DNA of 64,000 nucleotides from a virus. A program made the translations under genes and the position numbers. The stretch spans positions 1 through 64,000 of IMG/VR virus record IMGVR_UViG_3300045971_000356; one strand, given 5' to 3'. The number at the start of each line of letters is the position of its first letter. Position 1 is the stretch's first letter. This document shows, piece by piece, positions 48,248-56,571 of the stretch. The notes below the pieces were generated by a model. That model saw only the letters and a list, made by a program, of their open reading frames with translations. It was not told where the DNA came from and did not search any database.

Positions 48248-49407
48248 AAATTAGCGAGATTATAACAGAATCCAGAAAGCCTGCCTTCAAGTTGAATGAA
48301 GTTGGGATGAACCACGCGGAAGATATTATATTTTTTGAGGGGTCGGCTGGTGCTCTCCGTGTATTACAGAGCTTTAAGGCGCTGCCTAAGAAGAAAGACG
48401 AAGTGTTGACCATTAAATGGGACGGGCAAGTGGCGCTATACGCTGGTAGAACAGCGGATGGAACATTTGTGCTAACTGATATGGCAGGCTGGGGAGCAAA
48501 GGGCTATAATGGCATGTATACCTCTGCTAAAGAGTTTATTGCGCAAAAGCAAACTAAGGGTGGTAATCCAGACTTCTTGTCTAAGATCTCTGCAATATGG
48601 CCTATCGTTGAATCAGCAATACCTCCATCGTTCCGTGGTTTTATCAAGGGCGACGTAATGTGGTGGCCAGGCACACTAAAAGACACTGGCAAACGCTGGG
48701 TGTTTGGCGAAGGAACAACTACATATGAAGTTGACAAAACATCTGAGTTGGGTAGGCGAGTTGGCCAAGGTAAGGCAGGGCTAGCGATACACGGATTTTA
48801 CGATGCGTCAGTGGCAGGCTCCCCAGAGGAGCGCACTGCGACAGAACCAGCACCGTTACGCAATACAGCAGGGTTAAATCCTAACGGGGCATTGTGCGTT
48901 CTTGGCCCTGAGATTAAAGTTGAAGGCAATGTAGCATTAGACGGCAATAAGATGAAGGAAGTGACGCAATATGTGCGCAAAAACGCTAAAGTCATTGACA
49001 CTTTCCTTGATGTAAACACGCTAAAAGAACGCAAGCTAACCAGCTTGCCTAATATGCTGTATACATTCGTTAACCAACAGACACGCATACGAGACTTAGA
49101 TATGCTTGCTCATAAATTTCCAGCTTGGGTTCAGTCTAACCCTAAGTTGAGCAAAGCAATGGCACAAAATGTGATTGCTTACATACAAGAGACTGGAGCG
49201 GCATTGCAAACCGTGTTTAATGTGTTTGACGCAGTTACCACACTGAAGCTGGACATTATCAATCAACTTGACAATTCAAGCACAACGCTATACGCACACA
49301 TCAAGGGTGTTAAGGGCGGAGAAGGATATGTCGCTTCAAGTCCAGACGGTCACGTAAAATTAGTCAATCGTTCACATTTTTCAGCAGCTAACTTCGGCAA
49401 CCACTAA
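48244..49407 (+). CDS. ATP-dependent ligase-like enzyme
   Basis: 387 residues. Shared start MKISEIITES. Motif I KWDGQVALYAG (nucleotidyl-lysine, K-x-D-G) near residue 58, FIKGDVMWWP (motif III), and EGYVASSPDGHVKLV (motifs IV-V) near residue 360. This is the covalent nucleotidyltransferase fold of DNA/RNA ligases. With the preceding nucleotidyltransferase it could repair nicked RNA or DNA after injection. The head-packaging inference comes from the N-terminus. Confidence 0.7.
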   Translation: MKISEIITESRKPAFKLNEVGMNHAEDIIFFEGSAGALRVLQSFKALPKKKDEVLTIKWDGQVALYAGRTADGTFVLTDMAGWGAKGYNGMYTSAKEFIAQKQTKGGNPDFLSKISAIWPIVESAIPPSFRGFIKGDVMWWPGTLKDTGKRWVFGEGTTTYEVDKTSELGRRVGQGKAGLAIHGFYDASVAGSPEERTATEPAPLRNTAGLNPNGALCVLGPEIKVEGNVALDGNKMKEVTQYVRKNAKVIDTFLDVNTLKERKLTSLPNMLYTFVNQQTRIRDLDMLAHKFPAWVQSNPKLSKAMAQNVIAYIQETGAALQTVFNVFDAVTTLKLDIINQLDNSSTTLYAHIKGVKGGEGYVASSPDGHVKLVNRSHFSAANFGNH

Positions 49408-49982
49408 TGAAATCTCTGCCGTTCCTAGAAGAACTCGCAGAAGCGAGATTATACTTTGACGCTGATGATGTCAAGGGTAAGTCTGCTGACGACATAGCGC
49501 ACATAATATTCCTTATGTTTATGATGATTGAGGTTATTCGTCGCTCATACCCATCGTGGGCAATGAGTTACGCTGACCAGACTATGCGTTATAACACATA
49601 CGAGAACATTCACTACTCAGGCACAGACTTGGGAAACTTGTTGGCTGTGTTAAACAATCAAGATACATTTAAAGACAAGATTAAAACAAACACAAGCATT
49701 AACATTCCGTTGTTTCAGATCAATCGCTATCTATCCGCAGTGCGCTCTAATGCTAACAGCCACAGCGATGATGCTACATTTTTCTGGAGATTAGACGATT
49801 ACTTGAAGGCATACAACTCGCCCGCATTACGACAACTGCGTCGTGATGTGGTTGATTGGGAGAACGCAGAGCATGCTGATAAAGAGCGCATTGTGGCAAT
49901 GCTGCGTCGTGAAATGGACAAGCGTTCATCATCCAATGACATTTACCTGTGGTTTAGACAAAACTACAGGCTAAAGAAATAA
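49407..49982 (+). CDS. Hypothetical protein, possible head-internal
   Basis: 191 residues, helical. MKSLPFLEELAEARLY contains a phi-x-E site (LAE) near the start. Starts on the last base of the ligase-like gene. No known motif. Confidence 0.5.
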   Translation: MKSLPFLEELAEARLYFDADDVKGKSADDIAHIIFLMFMMIEVIRRSYPSWAMSYADQTMRYNTYENIHYSGTDLGNLLAVLNNQDTFKDKIKTNTSINIPLFQINRYLSAVRSNANSHSDDATFFWRLDDYLKAYNSPALRQLRRDVVDWENAEHADKERIVAMLRREMDKRSSSNDIYLWFRQNYRLKK

Positions 49983-50855
49983 TTACTCGTCAGCTTTCTT
50001 AGCGATATATCGCTTCCAAACAAAAACAAATATTGGTAGTAATATGGTTGACCACAGCCATTGCCCGTATTGCTTTAACCACCCAAAAAGAACCTGTTGT
50101 TTAGTAATATCAATAAACACAGACTGGTCGAATGTAGTTATATGACGGTTAGCAGACATATCATCTACGACTACTAATGCGTCAACAGTGATTTTAACCT
50201 CTTGCTTACCGGGTTTAGTTGGAGTCAAATCCCATTCCCATATAGTAGGCGCAGATTCTGCCAATGCTTGCTCTTCTGTGCTAAGTGCGACCACAGTGAA
50301 CGACGGAGCAATGAGTTTCACAGTGATGATTTTAGATACCTGTATTTTGCTTGAAACAACAATGCCTTTTTGCTCAATATTTACTTCCCCAACTTTCTTC
50401 TTTGGGTCAAGTATTACTTGAATGCGGAACTTTTCTGCGACATTGACAGACTCAGGAACATTAAACGCAATAGTAGACTCGTGTAACTGATCAAGTATGT
50501 TGTCCGTTGTCGTGTGCTTTGCGGTAGCAGTCCGTTCTGCTTTTGAAACAAGAACTGCCATTCGTCTAACACTGCGAACAGCTTTTTCCATTTCAGCGTC
50601 TTTCTCTGTTTTACTAACTTTATCTGTTGCGGCAGATTCAGTCGCAGAGGCTTTTTTAGCCTTTGATGCAAAATTAAAGTTAAATGAAGTATCACCCGCA
50701 ATGAATGCTGCTCTTGGGCTTGTGACCGGAATCGGCGGCGAAGGCATAGGTATTGATGCTGACACGGGCATAAGCACTACTACAGGCATTGGTTGTAGAG
50801 TTCCGCAAGACACTAATAAAATACATAGTAAGGGAGTAACAATATGTTTTTTCAT
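49983..50855 (-). CDS. Lipoprotein with C-terminal membrane anchor
   Basis: 290 residues. Signal peptide with lipobox LLVSCG, proline-rich segment, lysine-rich coiled region (residues 65-120), beta-rich middle and a terminal membrane helix (WSTILLPIFVFVW). Transcribed opposite to its neighbours and divergent from the spanin gene at 50894. Function unknown; may act in envelope modification or lysis. Confidence 0.6.
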   Translation of the reverse strand: MKKHIVTPLLCILLVSCGTLQPMPVVVLMPVSASIPMPSPPIPVTSPRAAFIAGDTSFNFNFASKAKKASATESAATDKVSKTEKDAEMEKAVRSVRRMAVLVSKAERTATAKHTTTDNILDQLHESTIAFNVPESVNVAEKFRIQVILDPKKKVGEVNIEQKGIVVSSKIQVSKIITVKLIAPSFTVVALSTEEQALAESAPTIWEWDLTPTKPGKQEVKITVDALVVVDDMSANRHITTFDQSVFIDITKQQVLFGWLKQYGQWLWSTILLPIFVFVWKRYIAKKADE

Positions 50856-50893
50856 ATCGTATTTATAGATAAATAAGTTAAAGAGGTATCTGT

Positions 50894-51301
50894 ATGGACC
50901 TAATATTATCGTTTATTTTGCGTAACAAAGGGCTAGTCGTAGGTCTACTTCTTATGGCAGCATTGGGTGGATGTTACATTTACATAGACATGCTTAAAAA
51001 TGATGCAAAGGTTATCATTGCAGAAAAAAATGTAGTTATAGCGGAGTTGCAAGCGTCACAAGCTGCGTTAAAAGGGCTGCAATCTGCAATCAATGAGCAA
51101 AACTCAGCAGTAACTAAGTTAAAGGATGATGCCGAAGCAAGGGCAGCGGCAGGCCAGGCAGAAATAACGCAAGCAAAAGTAACCTCAGAGCTATACAGGC
51201 GCAAAGCGTCAGACTTGATGAAGGTTAAACCAGATCCAAAACTGTCTCGCTGCGATGCTGCTAACGCTCTTATAAACTCGGAGATCGGCAATGCAAACTA
51301 A
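50894..51301 (+). CDS. Inner-membrane spanin (Rz-like)
   Basis: 135 residues. One N-terminal membrane helix (residues about 10-30), then a long coiled coil (IIAEKNVVIAELQASQAALKG). This layout and the overlapping lipoprotein gene behind it define an i-spanin/o-spanin pair, which disrupts the outer membrane at lysis. Confidence 0.75.
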   Translation: MDLILSFILRNKGLVVGLLLMAALGGCYIYIDMLKNDAKVIIAEKNVVIAELQASQAALKGLQSAINEQNSAVTKLKDDAEARAAAGQAEITQAKVTSELYRRKASDLMKVKPDPKLSRCDAANALINSEIGNAN

Positions 51302-51587
51302 ACTTTTATTATCTCTATTGGCAGCATTTGCGTTAGCTGGTTGCGCGACGACTAAAGAGCCTGTGATTACTACAGTAATACAAAAAGTAGAAGTGCCTAT
51401 TTCGGTGCCATGCAAAGTGGAAATGCCACCACCACGCGATTACAACTTTAACAAGATTACAGCAGAGATGGATATTTTTGAGAAAGTGCAGGCGCTACTT
51501 GCTGACAGGCGCTTACACTTAGGCTACGAAGCTGAACTAAAAGCAACATTAGGGACCTGCACCGCAGATACAATTAAGGCAAAATAA
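51291..51587 (+). CDS. Outer-membrane spanin (Rz1-like lipoprotein)
   Basis: 98 residues. Lipobox LAGC at about residue 18, then a proline-containing segment (VPISVPCKVEMPPPRDY). Overlaps the i-spanin gene by 11 bases. It would sit in the outer membrane and bind the periplasmic end of the i-spanin. Confidence 0.75.
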   Translation: MQTKLLLSLLAAFALAGCATTKEPVITTVIQKVEVPISVPCKVEMPPPRDYNFNKITAEMDIFEKVQALLADRRLHLGYEAELKATLGTCTADTIKAK

Positions 51588-51630
51588 TTGTAGCAAACCG
51601 TTACTAATTGGCATTTTTGCTAATTAGTTC

Positions 51631-51638
51631 TATAAATA
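51631..51638 (+). promoter_or_regulatory. Late promoter TATAAATA
   Basis: Exact consensus 31 bases before the tetraheme cytochrome gene; AGGAGGAAAT ribosome site follows. Confidence 0.7.
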
Positions 51639-51668
51639 AAAGTACATACTTTTAATATAGGAGGAAAT

Positions 51669-52310
51669 ATGTTTTTGAAGAAGTTATTTGCGGCCTTATT
51701 CGCTGTAAGTGTAGTTAGTGCTGGCGCCGGCACCATTGTAGGATCAGCACATGATTTTAGTGGTCAAGCATGGTCTCCGAATGCGCAAACTTGCGTGGCT
51801 TGTCACGCACCTCACGCAACAGCAGTTCTGGCAGATGCTCCACTTTGGAACCACGCATCATCAGTAGCAACATACACTGTTTACGCATCATCATCAATGA
51901 ATGCAACGGTGGGGCAACCTGGCTCAACCTCCAAACTTTGCTTGTCATGCCATGATGGTACGGTGGCAGTTAATTCTTTTGGCGGAGTGACTGGTACTAC
52001 AATGCTGACTGGCGGTTCAAATCTCAGCACGGTATTAACTAATGACCATCCGATCGGTTTTACTTATGATGCTGCGTTAGTAACAGCAGACGGTGCGTTG
52101 GCTCCAATTACAAATACAGTTACCTTAGGTTCAGGTACTAAAGTTAAATCTGGACCCACTGTAACTATAGCATCTGCTATGTTATATGCGGGTAAAGTTG
52201 AATGCGCATCATGCCATGATGTACATAATACATTTACCGCTGCAACTGGTAAATTGGTAAAAGTGTCAATGGCATCAAGTGCATTGTGTACCACTTGCCA
52301 CACTAAATAA
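51669..52310 (+). CDS. Tetraheme c-type cytochrome
   Basis: 213 residues. Signal peptide to about residue 20. CVACH, CLSCH, CASCH and CTTCH motifs, spaced widely, with H-D-F near the start: the doubled-CxxCH pattern of periplasmic cytochromes. A strong AGGAGGAAAT site and exact late promoter imply high late expression, unlike the cytochrome cluster at 10.2-13.6 kb, which it does not closely resemble. Ends at a strong terminator. Confidence 0.85.
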   Translation: MFLKKLFAALFAVSVVSAGAGTIVGSAHDFSGQAWSPNAQTCVACHAPHATAVLADAPLWNHASSVATYTVYASSSMNATVGQPGSTSKLCLSCHDGTVAVNSFGGVTGTTMLTGGSNLSTVLTNDHPIGFTYDAALVTADGALAPITNTVTLGSGTKVKSGPTVTIASAMLYAGKVECASCHDVHNTFTAATGKLVKVSMASSALCTTCHTK

Positions 52311-52325
52311 ACATCAAAACCGCAG

Positions 52326-52353
52326 AAAACTGGCACTTTCGAGTGCCAGTTTT
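52326..52353 (+). terminator. Rho-independent terminator
   Basis: AAAACTGGCACT-TTCG-AGTGCCAGTTTT: 12 pairs with a TTCG loop. Confidence 0.9.
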
Positions 52354-52416
52354 CATTTGTAATGCTATAAAAGTAGCGATGATATATGATAAATAACTTT
52401 TTAAGGAAATTAACGG

Positions 52417-52710
52417 ATGAATAGAATTTTAGCGGCTTTGCTTATTGCTCTTGTAGTAATACCAGTGATGGCGAAAACAAACAAAAACGATAGTGCATAC
52501 ACTGAAAAGTATTCGTTTGAAGAAAAGATAAAAGATCAATACAATAACGGCAAAAATGATATAAATTTTGACAAAAATGAGTATGCAGATTATAGCAGCA
52601 GCAATGATCATTATACTCCGACAAGTCCAGTGCCAGAACCGACATCTTGGATGATGATGCTTGCCGGCGGAATAATAATTAACCGCCTTCGCAAAAAGAT
52701 GCATAAATAA
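52417..52710 (+). CDS. PEP-CTERM surface protein
   Basis: 97 residues. Signal peptide at the N-terminus (MNRILAALLIALVVIPVMA), a short polar middle, and a C-terminal PEP-CTERM sorting signal: VPEPTSW, a hydrophobic span, then NRLRKK. Host exosortase would cut there and the protein would be exported or surface-attached. AAGGAAATTAACGG before the ATG; late promoter ATAAATAA at 52389. Requires a host with exosortase (EpsH/XrtA type). Confidence 0.75.
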   Translation: MNRILAALLIALVVIPVMAKTNKNDSAYTEKYSFEEKIKDQYNNGKNDINFDKNEYADYSSSNDHYTPTSPVPEPTSWMMMLAGGIIINRLRKKMHK

Positions 52711-52714
52711 TATA

Positions 52715-53041
52715 TTGTTGTATATCCCTTCAAAGCGAAGGAATTCTGGACGGGGATGCGAATTCCCCCTCCTCCACCAAAAGTGCTCTAAATTGAGTAG
52801 TAATACTTGATCAGGTTTGGCATCCCGGGTAAACTCTCCAGCAATGGACTCGTCCGTATACGCCGTGAGTACTTTTGATGGGGGAGACTAGTTTCGACAG
52901 GGTTAGATAGTAGAGACGGCAACTCAGTAGGCGATGACTGTATAAATCAAGCAAATCAAACTAAAGGCAAACGATAGTTTATATTCCTTAGCCGCTTAAG
53001 GCATGGGTGGGGAGGCTGTACCCTGTAACACTTTAGCAGAG
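52715..53041 (+). ncRNA. Two-piece permuted tmRNA gene
   Basis: The acceptor piece lies first (about 52715-52779): T-arm GGGGA-TGCGAAT-TCCCC, acceptor strand CTCCTCC, discriminator A and CCA (ending 52779). An intervening segment (52780-52879) follows whose ends AAAAGTGCTC and GAGTACTTTT pair. The coding piece begins at 52880 with GGGGGAG, complementary to the acceptor strand over seven pairs, then the TTTCGACAGGG signature. The tag frame starts with GCA at 52967: (A)ANDSLYSLAA then TAA at 52997. tmRNA rescues stalled ribosomes and tags the product for proteolysis. Circular permutation is known from alpha-, some betaproteobacteria and cyanobacteria. Confidence 0.9.
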
Positions 53042-53067
53042 ACCCGCTTCACGGCGGGTTTCTTTTG
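53042..53067 (+). terminator. Terminator of the tmRNA gene
   Basis: ACCCGC-TTCACG-GCGGGT followed by TTCTTTT. Confidence 0.8.
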
Positions 53068-53094
53068 CTGTAATATAACGGTAACACCCTCTGA

Positions 53095-53102
53095 TATAAA
53101 TA
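53095..53102 (+). promoter_or_regulatory. Late promoter TATAAATA
   Basis: Exact late consensus followed within 80 bases by a terminator and no ORF. Confidence 0.6.
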
Positions 53103-53107
53103 CTTTA

Positions 53108-53181
53108 TGTAAATCGAGTACAACTATTGAGTACAGCAGGAACTCGTAACCTGTATTGAGGCAACTTAGGTTGCCTTTCTT
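53108..53181 (+). ncRNA. Candidate small RNA
   Basis: Between the late promoter at 53095 and terminator AGGCAAC-TTAG-GTTGCCT (53159-53176) plus TTCTTTT. Contains CGAGT...ACTCG and ACAG...CTGT pairings. No start codon with a frame longer than a few codons. Confidence 0.5.
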
Positions 53182-53269
53182 TTGGCTAAAATATTTCACT
53201 CAAACTCGTGTAAATTTATATGAATGTAATATATGACCAGATAAGTAGTTATAACACTATCACTTTACC

Positions 53270-54382
53270 ATGCCACCAATACAAGCCCCGAGAATTCTAT
53301 TCATCCTAAAACGCCGCGAAGATTACAACCATGCAAAACACAGCAGTCACCTGGGGTTAAGCACTGGGTTGTTCAACTCAGCAAACTTTGTCAATGGTAT
53401 GCTGACTGAAATAGGATATACATCTAAGATGGTGGTAGTGCACGATAACAACGACATTGATCGTGAATGCACTGCATTTAGACCAACGCATGTCATCATT
53501 GAAGCGTTATGGGTTGTGCCAACTAAATTCTCAGTATTAGAAAAACTACATCCATCAGTGACATGGATTATTCGTCTACACTCAGAGATGCCGTTTATGG
53601 CGGGCGAAGGTATGGCTATGGATTGGCTTGGTGATTATTCAAGTTTTAAAAACACGATAATCGCAATTAACGCACCGCGGATGCTGTCTGAAATAAAATT
53701 GTATTTGAAAGTTAAAAACAAATGGGACGATGCTACTGCTAACCGAAGAGTGATTTATTTCCCAAATTATTACCCTAAGGACTTTGCTAAGTCAAGAACA
53801 ATTAACACTGATTCAGACACAATCAACATAGGTTGTTTTGGTGCGATACGGCTATTGAAAAATCATTTATTACAAGCATTTGGTGCGTTAAAATTTGCTG
53901 ACTCAATTGGTAAAAAACTTTGTTTTCATGTAAACGCTGGGCGCATTGAGATGAAGGGCGAGCCCGTTATTAACAACTTGCGTGGACTATTTGAACAACT
54001 TGATGGGACTGGGCACACATTGGTAAATCACGAGTGGGTCCCACATGATGGATTCATCGATTTATGCAAGAAAATGGACATTGGCATGCAGGCAACATTC
54101 TCCGAAACATTTAACATTGTTGGAGCAGATTTTATAGCAAATGGCATTCCTTTAGTCGGAACGAGTGAAATTCCATGGATTAGCAAAATATCAGCAGCTG
54201 ACCCAATGAGTTCAGATGATTTAGCAGCAAAGTTAGCAGTGGCATATCAATATACAGATACGGTGGTTAAAATGAATCAACAGTCGCTGGCTAAGTATTC
54301 CGACACAACTCATTGGATTTGGGATAAATACTTCACAAATTGGAGTATATATCATGAAAGACACCGGGCACAATCAACATAA
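53270..54382 (+). CDS. GT-B glycosyltransferase
   Basis: 370 residues. Typical of phage group 1 glycosyltransferases: RILFILKRREDY at the start, IIRLHSEMPF, then INIGCFGAIRLLKNH in the second Rossmann domain, and ETFNIVGADFIANGIPLVGTSEIPW, the nucleotide-sugar binding loop. It could modify DNA bases or surface sugars. The next gene starts within its last 29 bases. Confidence 0.75.
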   Translation: MPPIQAPRILFILKRREDYNHAKHSSHLGLSTGLFNSANFVNGMLTEIGYTSKMVVVHDNNDIDRECTAFRPTHVIIEALWVVPTKFSVLEKLHPSVTWIIRLHSEMPFMAGEGMAMDWLGDYSSFKNTIIAINAPRMLSEIKLYLKVKNKWDDATANRRVIYFPNYYPKDFAKSRTINTDSDTINIGCFGAIRLLKNHLLQAFGALKFADSIGKKLCFHVNAGRIEMKGEPVINNLRGLFEQLDGTGHTLVNHEWVPHDGFIDLCKKMDIGMQATFSETFNIVGADFIANGIPLVGTSEIPWISKISAADPMSSDDLAAKLAVAYQYTDTVVKMNQQSLAKYSDTTHWIWDKYFTNWSIYHERHRAQST

Positions 54383-54608
54383 AATTAAGTTATTCCGTTG
54401 GATAGACGGGGTATTAGAGACTGTTGAAAAATTCTTTGATAAGCTTGAGGATGCTATAACCAGCACTAAAGATTCTGAAGCTCAATCTTACAAGATATAT
54501 GATCGCAACGGAGAGTTATGCCACAGTGGCACTATCCATCACAAAGAAAAAGAACACAATCATGGCCACCATGGCCATGATCACGACGGCGATAACCAAT
54601 ACGCATAA
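54354..54608 (+). CDS. Histidine-rich small protein
   Basis: 84 residues. An amphipathic helical first half (WIDGVLETVEKFFDKLEDAI) and a C-terminus with a run of HNHGHHGHDHD that probably binds metal ions. Confidence 0.55.
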   Translation: MKDTGHNQHKIKLFRWIDGVLETVEKFFDKLEDAITSTKDSEAQSYKIYDRNGELCHSGTIHHKEKEHNHGHHGHDHDGDNQYA

Positions 54609-54616
54609 TTGAAACC

Positions 54617-55069
54617 ATGCGTGTATCTGAGATAACAGAATCCTTTGATAGTAATGTTCCCTACTCTGTAGTTAGAGCAGGGAATAATTTGTTCACGACT
54701 CGCGCAGACATAAACGGTAGAATGGTTACATTTAACGCAGTTGGTGAGCTGGACTATAATGGCGGAAGAGATGTAATTTGGGAAATTGATTTCTCAGAGA
54801 AAACTAGTCAAACTGGGATTACTTTTGCTAAAACTGGGCATGGTGGAGAGATGCAAGTATTTTCGTTTGTAATTGCTTCGATAAAAGAACTGATTTCCAG
54901 GTATGCTCCAAATGTGATTGAGTTTGCCTCACACAAAGCAGACGGTAATAGAACAAAATTGTATCAACGCATGTTATCACGCATTGCGCTACCAGGATAT
55001 CATGTTGCTCCAACTAGTAACTCAGACGCATCTGCTGACGATTTTTTTAGAATAGAAAAGGTTAGATAA
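54617..55069 (+). CDS. GNAT-like protein with targeting motif
   Basis: 150 residues. Starts MRVSEITES. The C-terminal part has IASIKELISRYAPNVIEFASHK...NRTKLYQRMLSRIALPGYHV, a layout known from phage acetyltransferase-fold proteins. The acetyl-CoA loop (Q/R-x-x-G-x-G/A) is not obvious, so catalysis is uncertain. Predicted to be packed in the head. Confidence 0.55.
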   Translation: MRVSEITESFDSNVPYSVVRAGNNLFTTRADINGRMVTFNAVGELDYNGGRDVIWEIDFSEKTSQTGITFAKTGHGGEMQVFSFVIASIKELISRYAPNVIEFASHKADGNRTKLYQRMLSRIALPGYHVAPTSNSDASADDFFRIEKVR

Positions 55070-55260
55070 TGTTAGTTAAATTAGCAAACAACATAGGTAA
55101 ATGGCATGGCCAGTTTTTTGGTTACTTGAGCCGCAAAGCGACTACGAGTAAGTGGTTTGCTCTTGGGCTAACACTGTGGGCATGCTACGAGATATTTGAG
55201 CACATTGCTCTACCAGCCATCGCTATTATGTGGGGCACAGGACATTTGGGAACGAAATGA
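55069..55260 (+). CDS. Small membrane protein
   Basis: 63 residues with one or two hydrophobic segments (WFALGLTLWACYEIFEHIALPAIAIMW). Starts on the last base of the previous stop codon and ends over the next start, so it is coupled to both. Unknown. Confidence 0.5.
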   Translation: MLVKLANNIGKWHGQFFGYLSRKATTSKWFALGLTLWACYEIFEHIALPAIAIMWGTGHLGTK

Positions 55261-55937
55261 GAGCATCTGAAATCATTGATGAATACGACATGCAGTCTCC
55301 AGCAACAAAGCAAATTACTTCCAAGTTAAAGAGCCTTGGTTACAAGATGCTTGGCAGTGGACAAGATGCTACAGTGTGGACTAAGGATGAAGCATCAGTT
55401 ATTAAGATTTTAATGCCTTCTGAAGAATTTGACGATCCAGAATTGTCTGAGAAAACATTTTTAACATTCTACGACTTTTGCCAATCATACCCATCCCCGC
55501 ACTTGCCAAAGTTCATTGATGTTGGTGGTCAGCATCACACTGTGTTTGAACTTAACGGAATGCCTTATAGGCAAATCGCAATGGAAAGGTTAGCACCCAT
55601 CAAGAACAACACATTTGAAGAAGCGATGGTGTGGATGATGAGTGATATGGCAGACGAGGATTACTACGAAAATTGGGATAACTTTACAACAAAATTGTTA
55701 AACGAAGATTGGGCAGGCGTTAATCCTCCACTTGGCGAGCAAATGCCTGAGTTAATACTTACTAAGATGCGAGACAAAGGATTTAGGGATTACTACGGCG
55801 GGTTGTTCATGGTAATGCGCAACTTGTATGAGATAGGACGGCAAAATAGATTAGGCTGGGATATGCACACTGAGAATGTAATGCAGCGCAGAGACGGCAC
55901 ATTAGTCGTTGTAGATCCATGGTGGGGGTCAGTATAA
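55257..55937 (+). CDS. Kinase-fold protein 1, head-targeted
   Basis: 226 residues. Starts MRASEIIDEY. Kinase features in order: glycine loop LGSGQDATVW, lysine in SVIKIL, then WDMHTENVMQRRDGTLVVVDPW, which equals the catalytic loop (H-x-x-N) and the metal-binding D-P (in place of D-F-G) of aminoglycoside-phosphotransferase/lipopolysaccharide-kinase-type enzymes. The HRD aspartate is replaced (D-M-H-T-E-N). If injected, it could phosphorylate a host target at once. Paralogue of the next gene. Confidence 0.65.
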   Translation: MRASEIIDEYDMQSPATKQITSKLKSLGYKMLGSGQDATVWTKDEASVIKILMPSEEFDDPELSEKTFLTFYDFCQSYPSPHLPKFIDVGGQHHTVFELNGMPYRQIAMERLAPIKNNTFEEAMVWMMSDMADEDYYENWDNFTTKLLNEDWAGVNPPLGEQMPELILTKMRDKGFRDYYGGLFMVMRNLYEIGRQNRLGWDMHTENVMQRRDGTLVVVDPWWGSV

Positions 55938-56566
55938 TGCGAGCATATGAGTTAACTGAATCATCGACCATCGACAATGAATTGAGTGCCGCACTGAAAC
56001 AGAAGGGCTACAAGTTTTTAGGTAGAGGTGTTGACCAAGCGGCGTGGCTTGAACCTGGTACTGGGTTAGTGCTTAAAATATTTGGCACTGACAAAATGAT
56101 TCATTCAAATCCATTGGATTTGTCCAATGAGCAAAAATCATTTGTTAAGTTTGCTAACTACTGTATGGCTAATCCAGATAATGAATTTTTGCCGCAGTTT
56201 TTAGGTTGGCAGAAATTTATATACAACGAATACGCTTATTTGCAAATACGATGTGAACGCTTGTTTGAGATTGACAAAGGTAAGACTCAGATATGGGCTC
56301 ATGAATTAAACAAAATGGCTAGATATACTAGATTGCAGCTTCCATTGGCCACTTATCTTAGAGACAGCAATAAAAATGAAAGCCCAGGACATTATGAACT
56401 TATGTCATATTTGGGTGAAGATAAACTTGCCACATTATGGAAAACAATAGGAGATTTATATAAGATAGCAAACCGCAACGGGTATGATCTTGACTTACAC
56501 CCTGGAAACTTTATGCTAGGCAGCGATGGTCACATTGTGATCTCTGATCCTTTTTACGCTTGGTAA
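55937..56566 (+). CDS. Kinase-fold protein 2, head-targeted
   Basis: 209 residues. Starts MRAYELTESS. Same pattern as kinase 1: GYKFLGRGVDQAAWLEPG, LVLKIFG, then YDLDLHPGNFMLGSDGHIVISDPF, with the full D-x-H-x-x-N catalytic loop and D-P metal site. Overlaps kinase 1 by one base. Confidence 0.7.
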   Translation: MRAYELTESSTIDNELSAALKQKGYKFLGRGVDQAAWLEPGTGLVLKIFGTDKMIHSNPLDLSNEQKSFVKFANYCMANPDNEFLPQFLGWQKFIYNEYAYLQIRCERLFEIDKGKTQIWAHELNKMARYTRLQLPLATYLRDSNKNESPGHYELMSYLGEDKLATLWKTIGDLYKIANRNGYDLDLHPGNFMLGSDGHIVISDPFYAW

Positions 56567-56571
56567 CGAAT

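Noticed and set aside
50188-50868. Plus-strand ORFs opposite the lipoprotein gene
   Set aside because: Shadows of a gene with clear signal peptide and lipobox on the minus strand.
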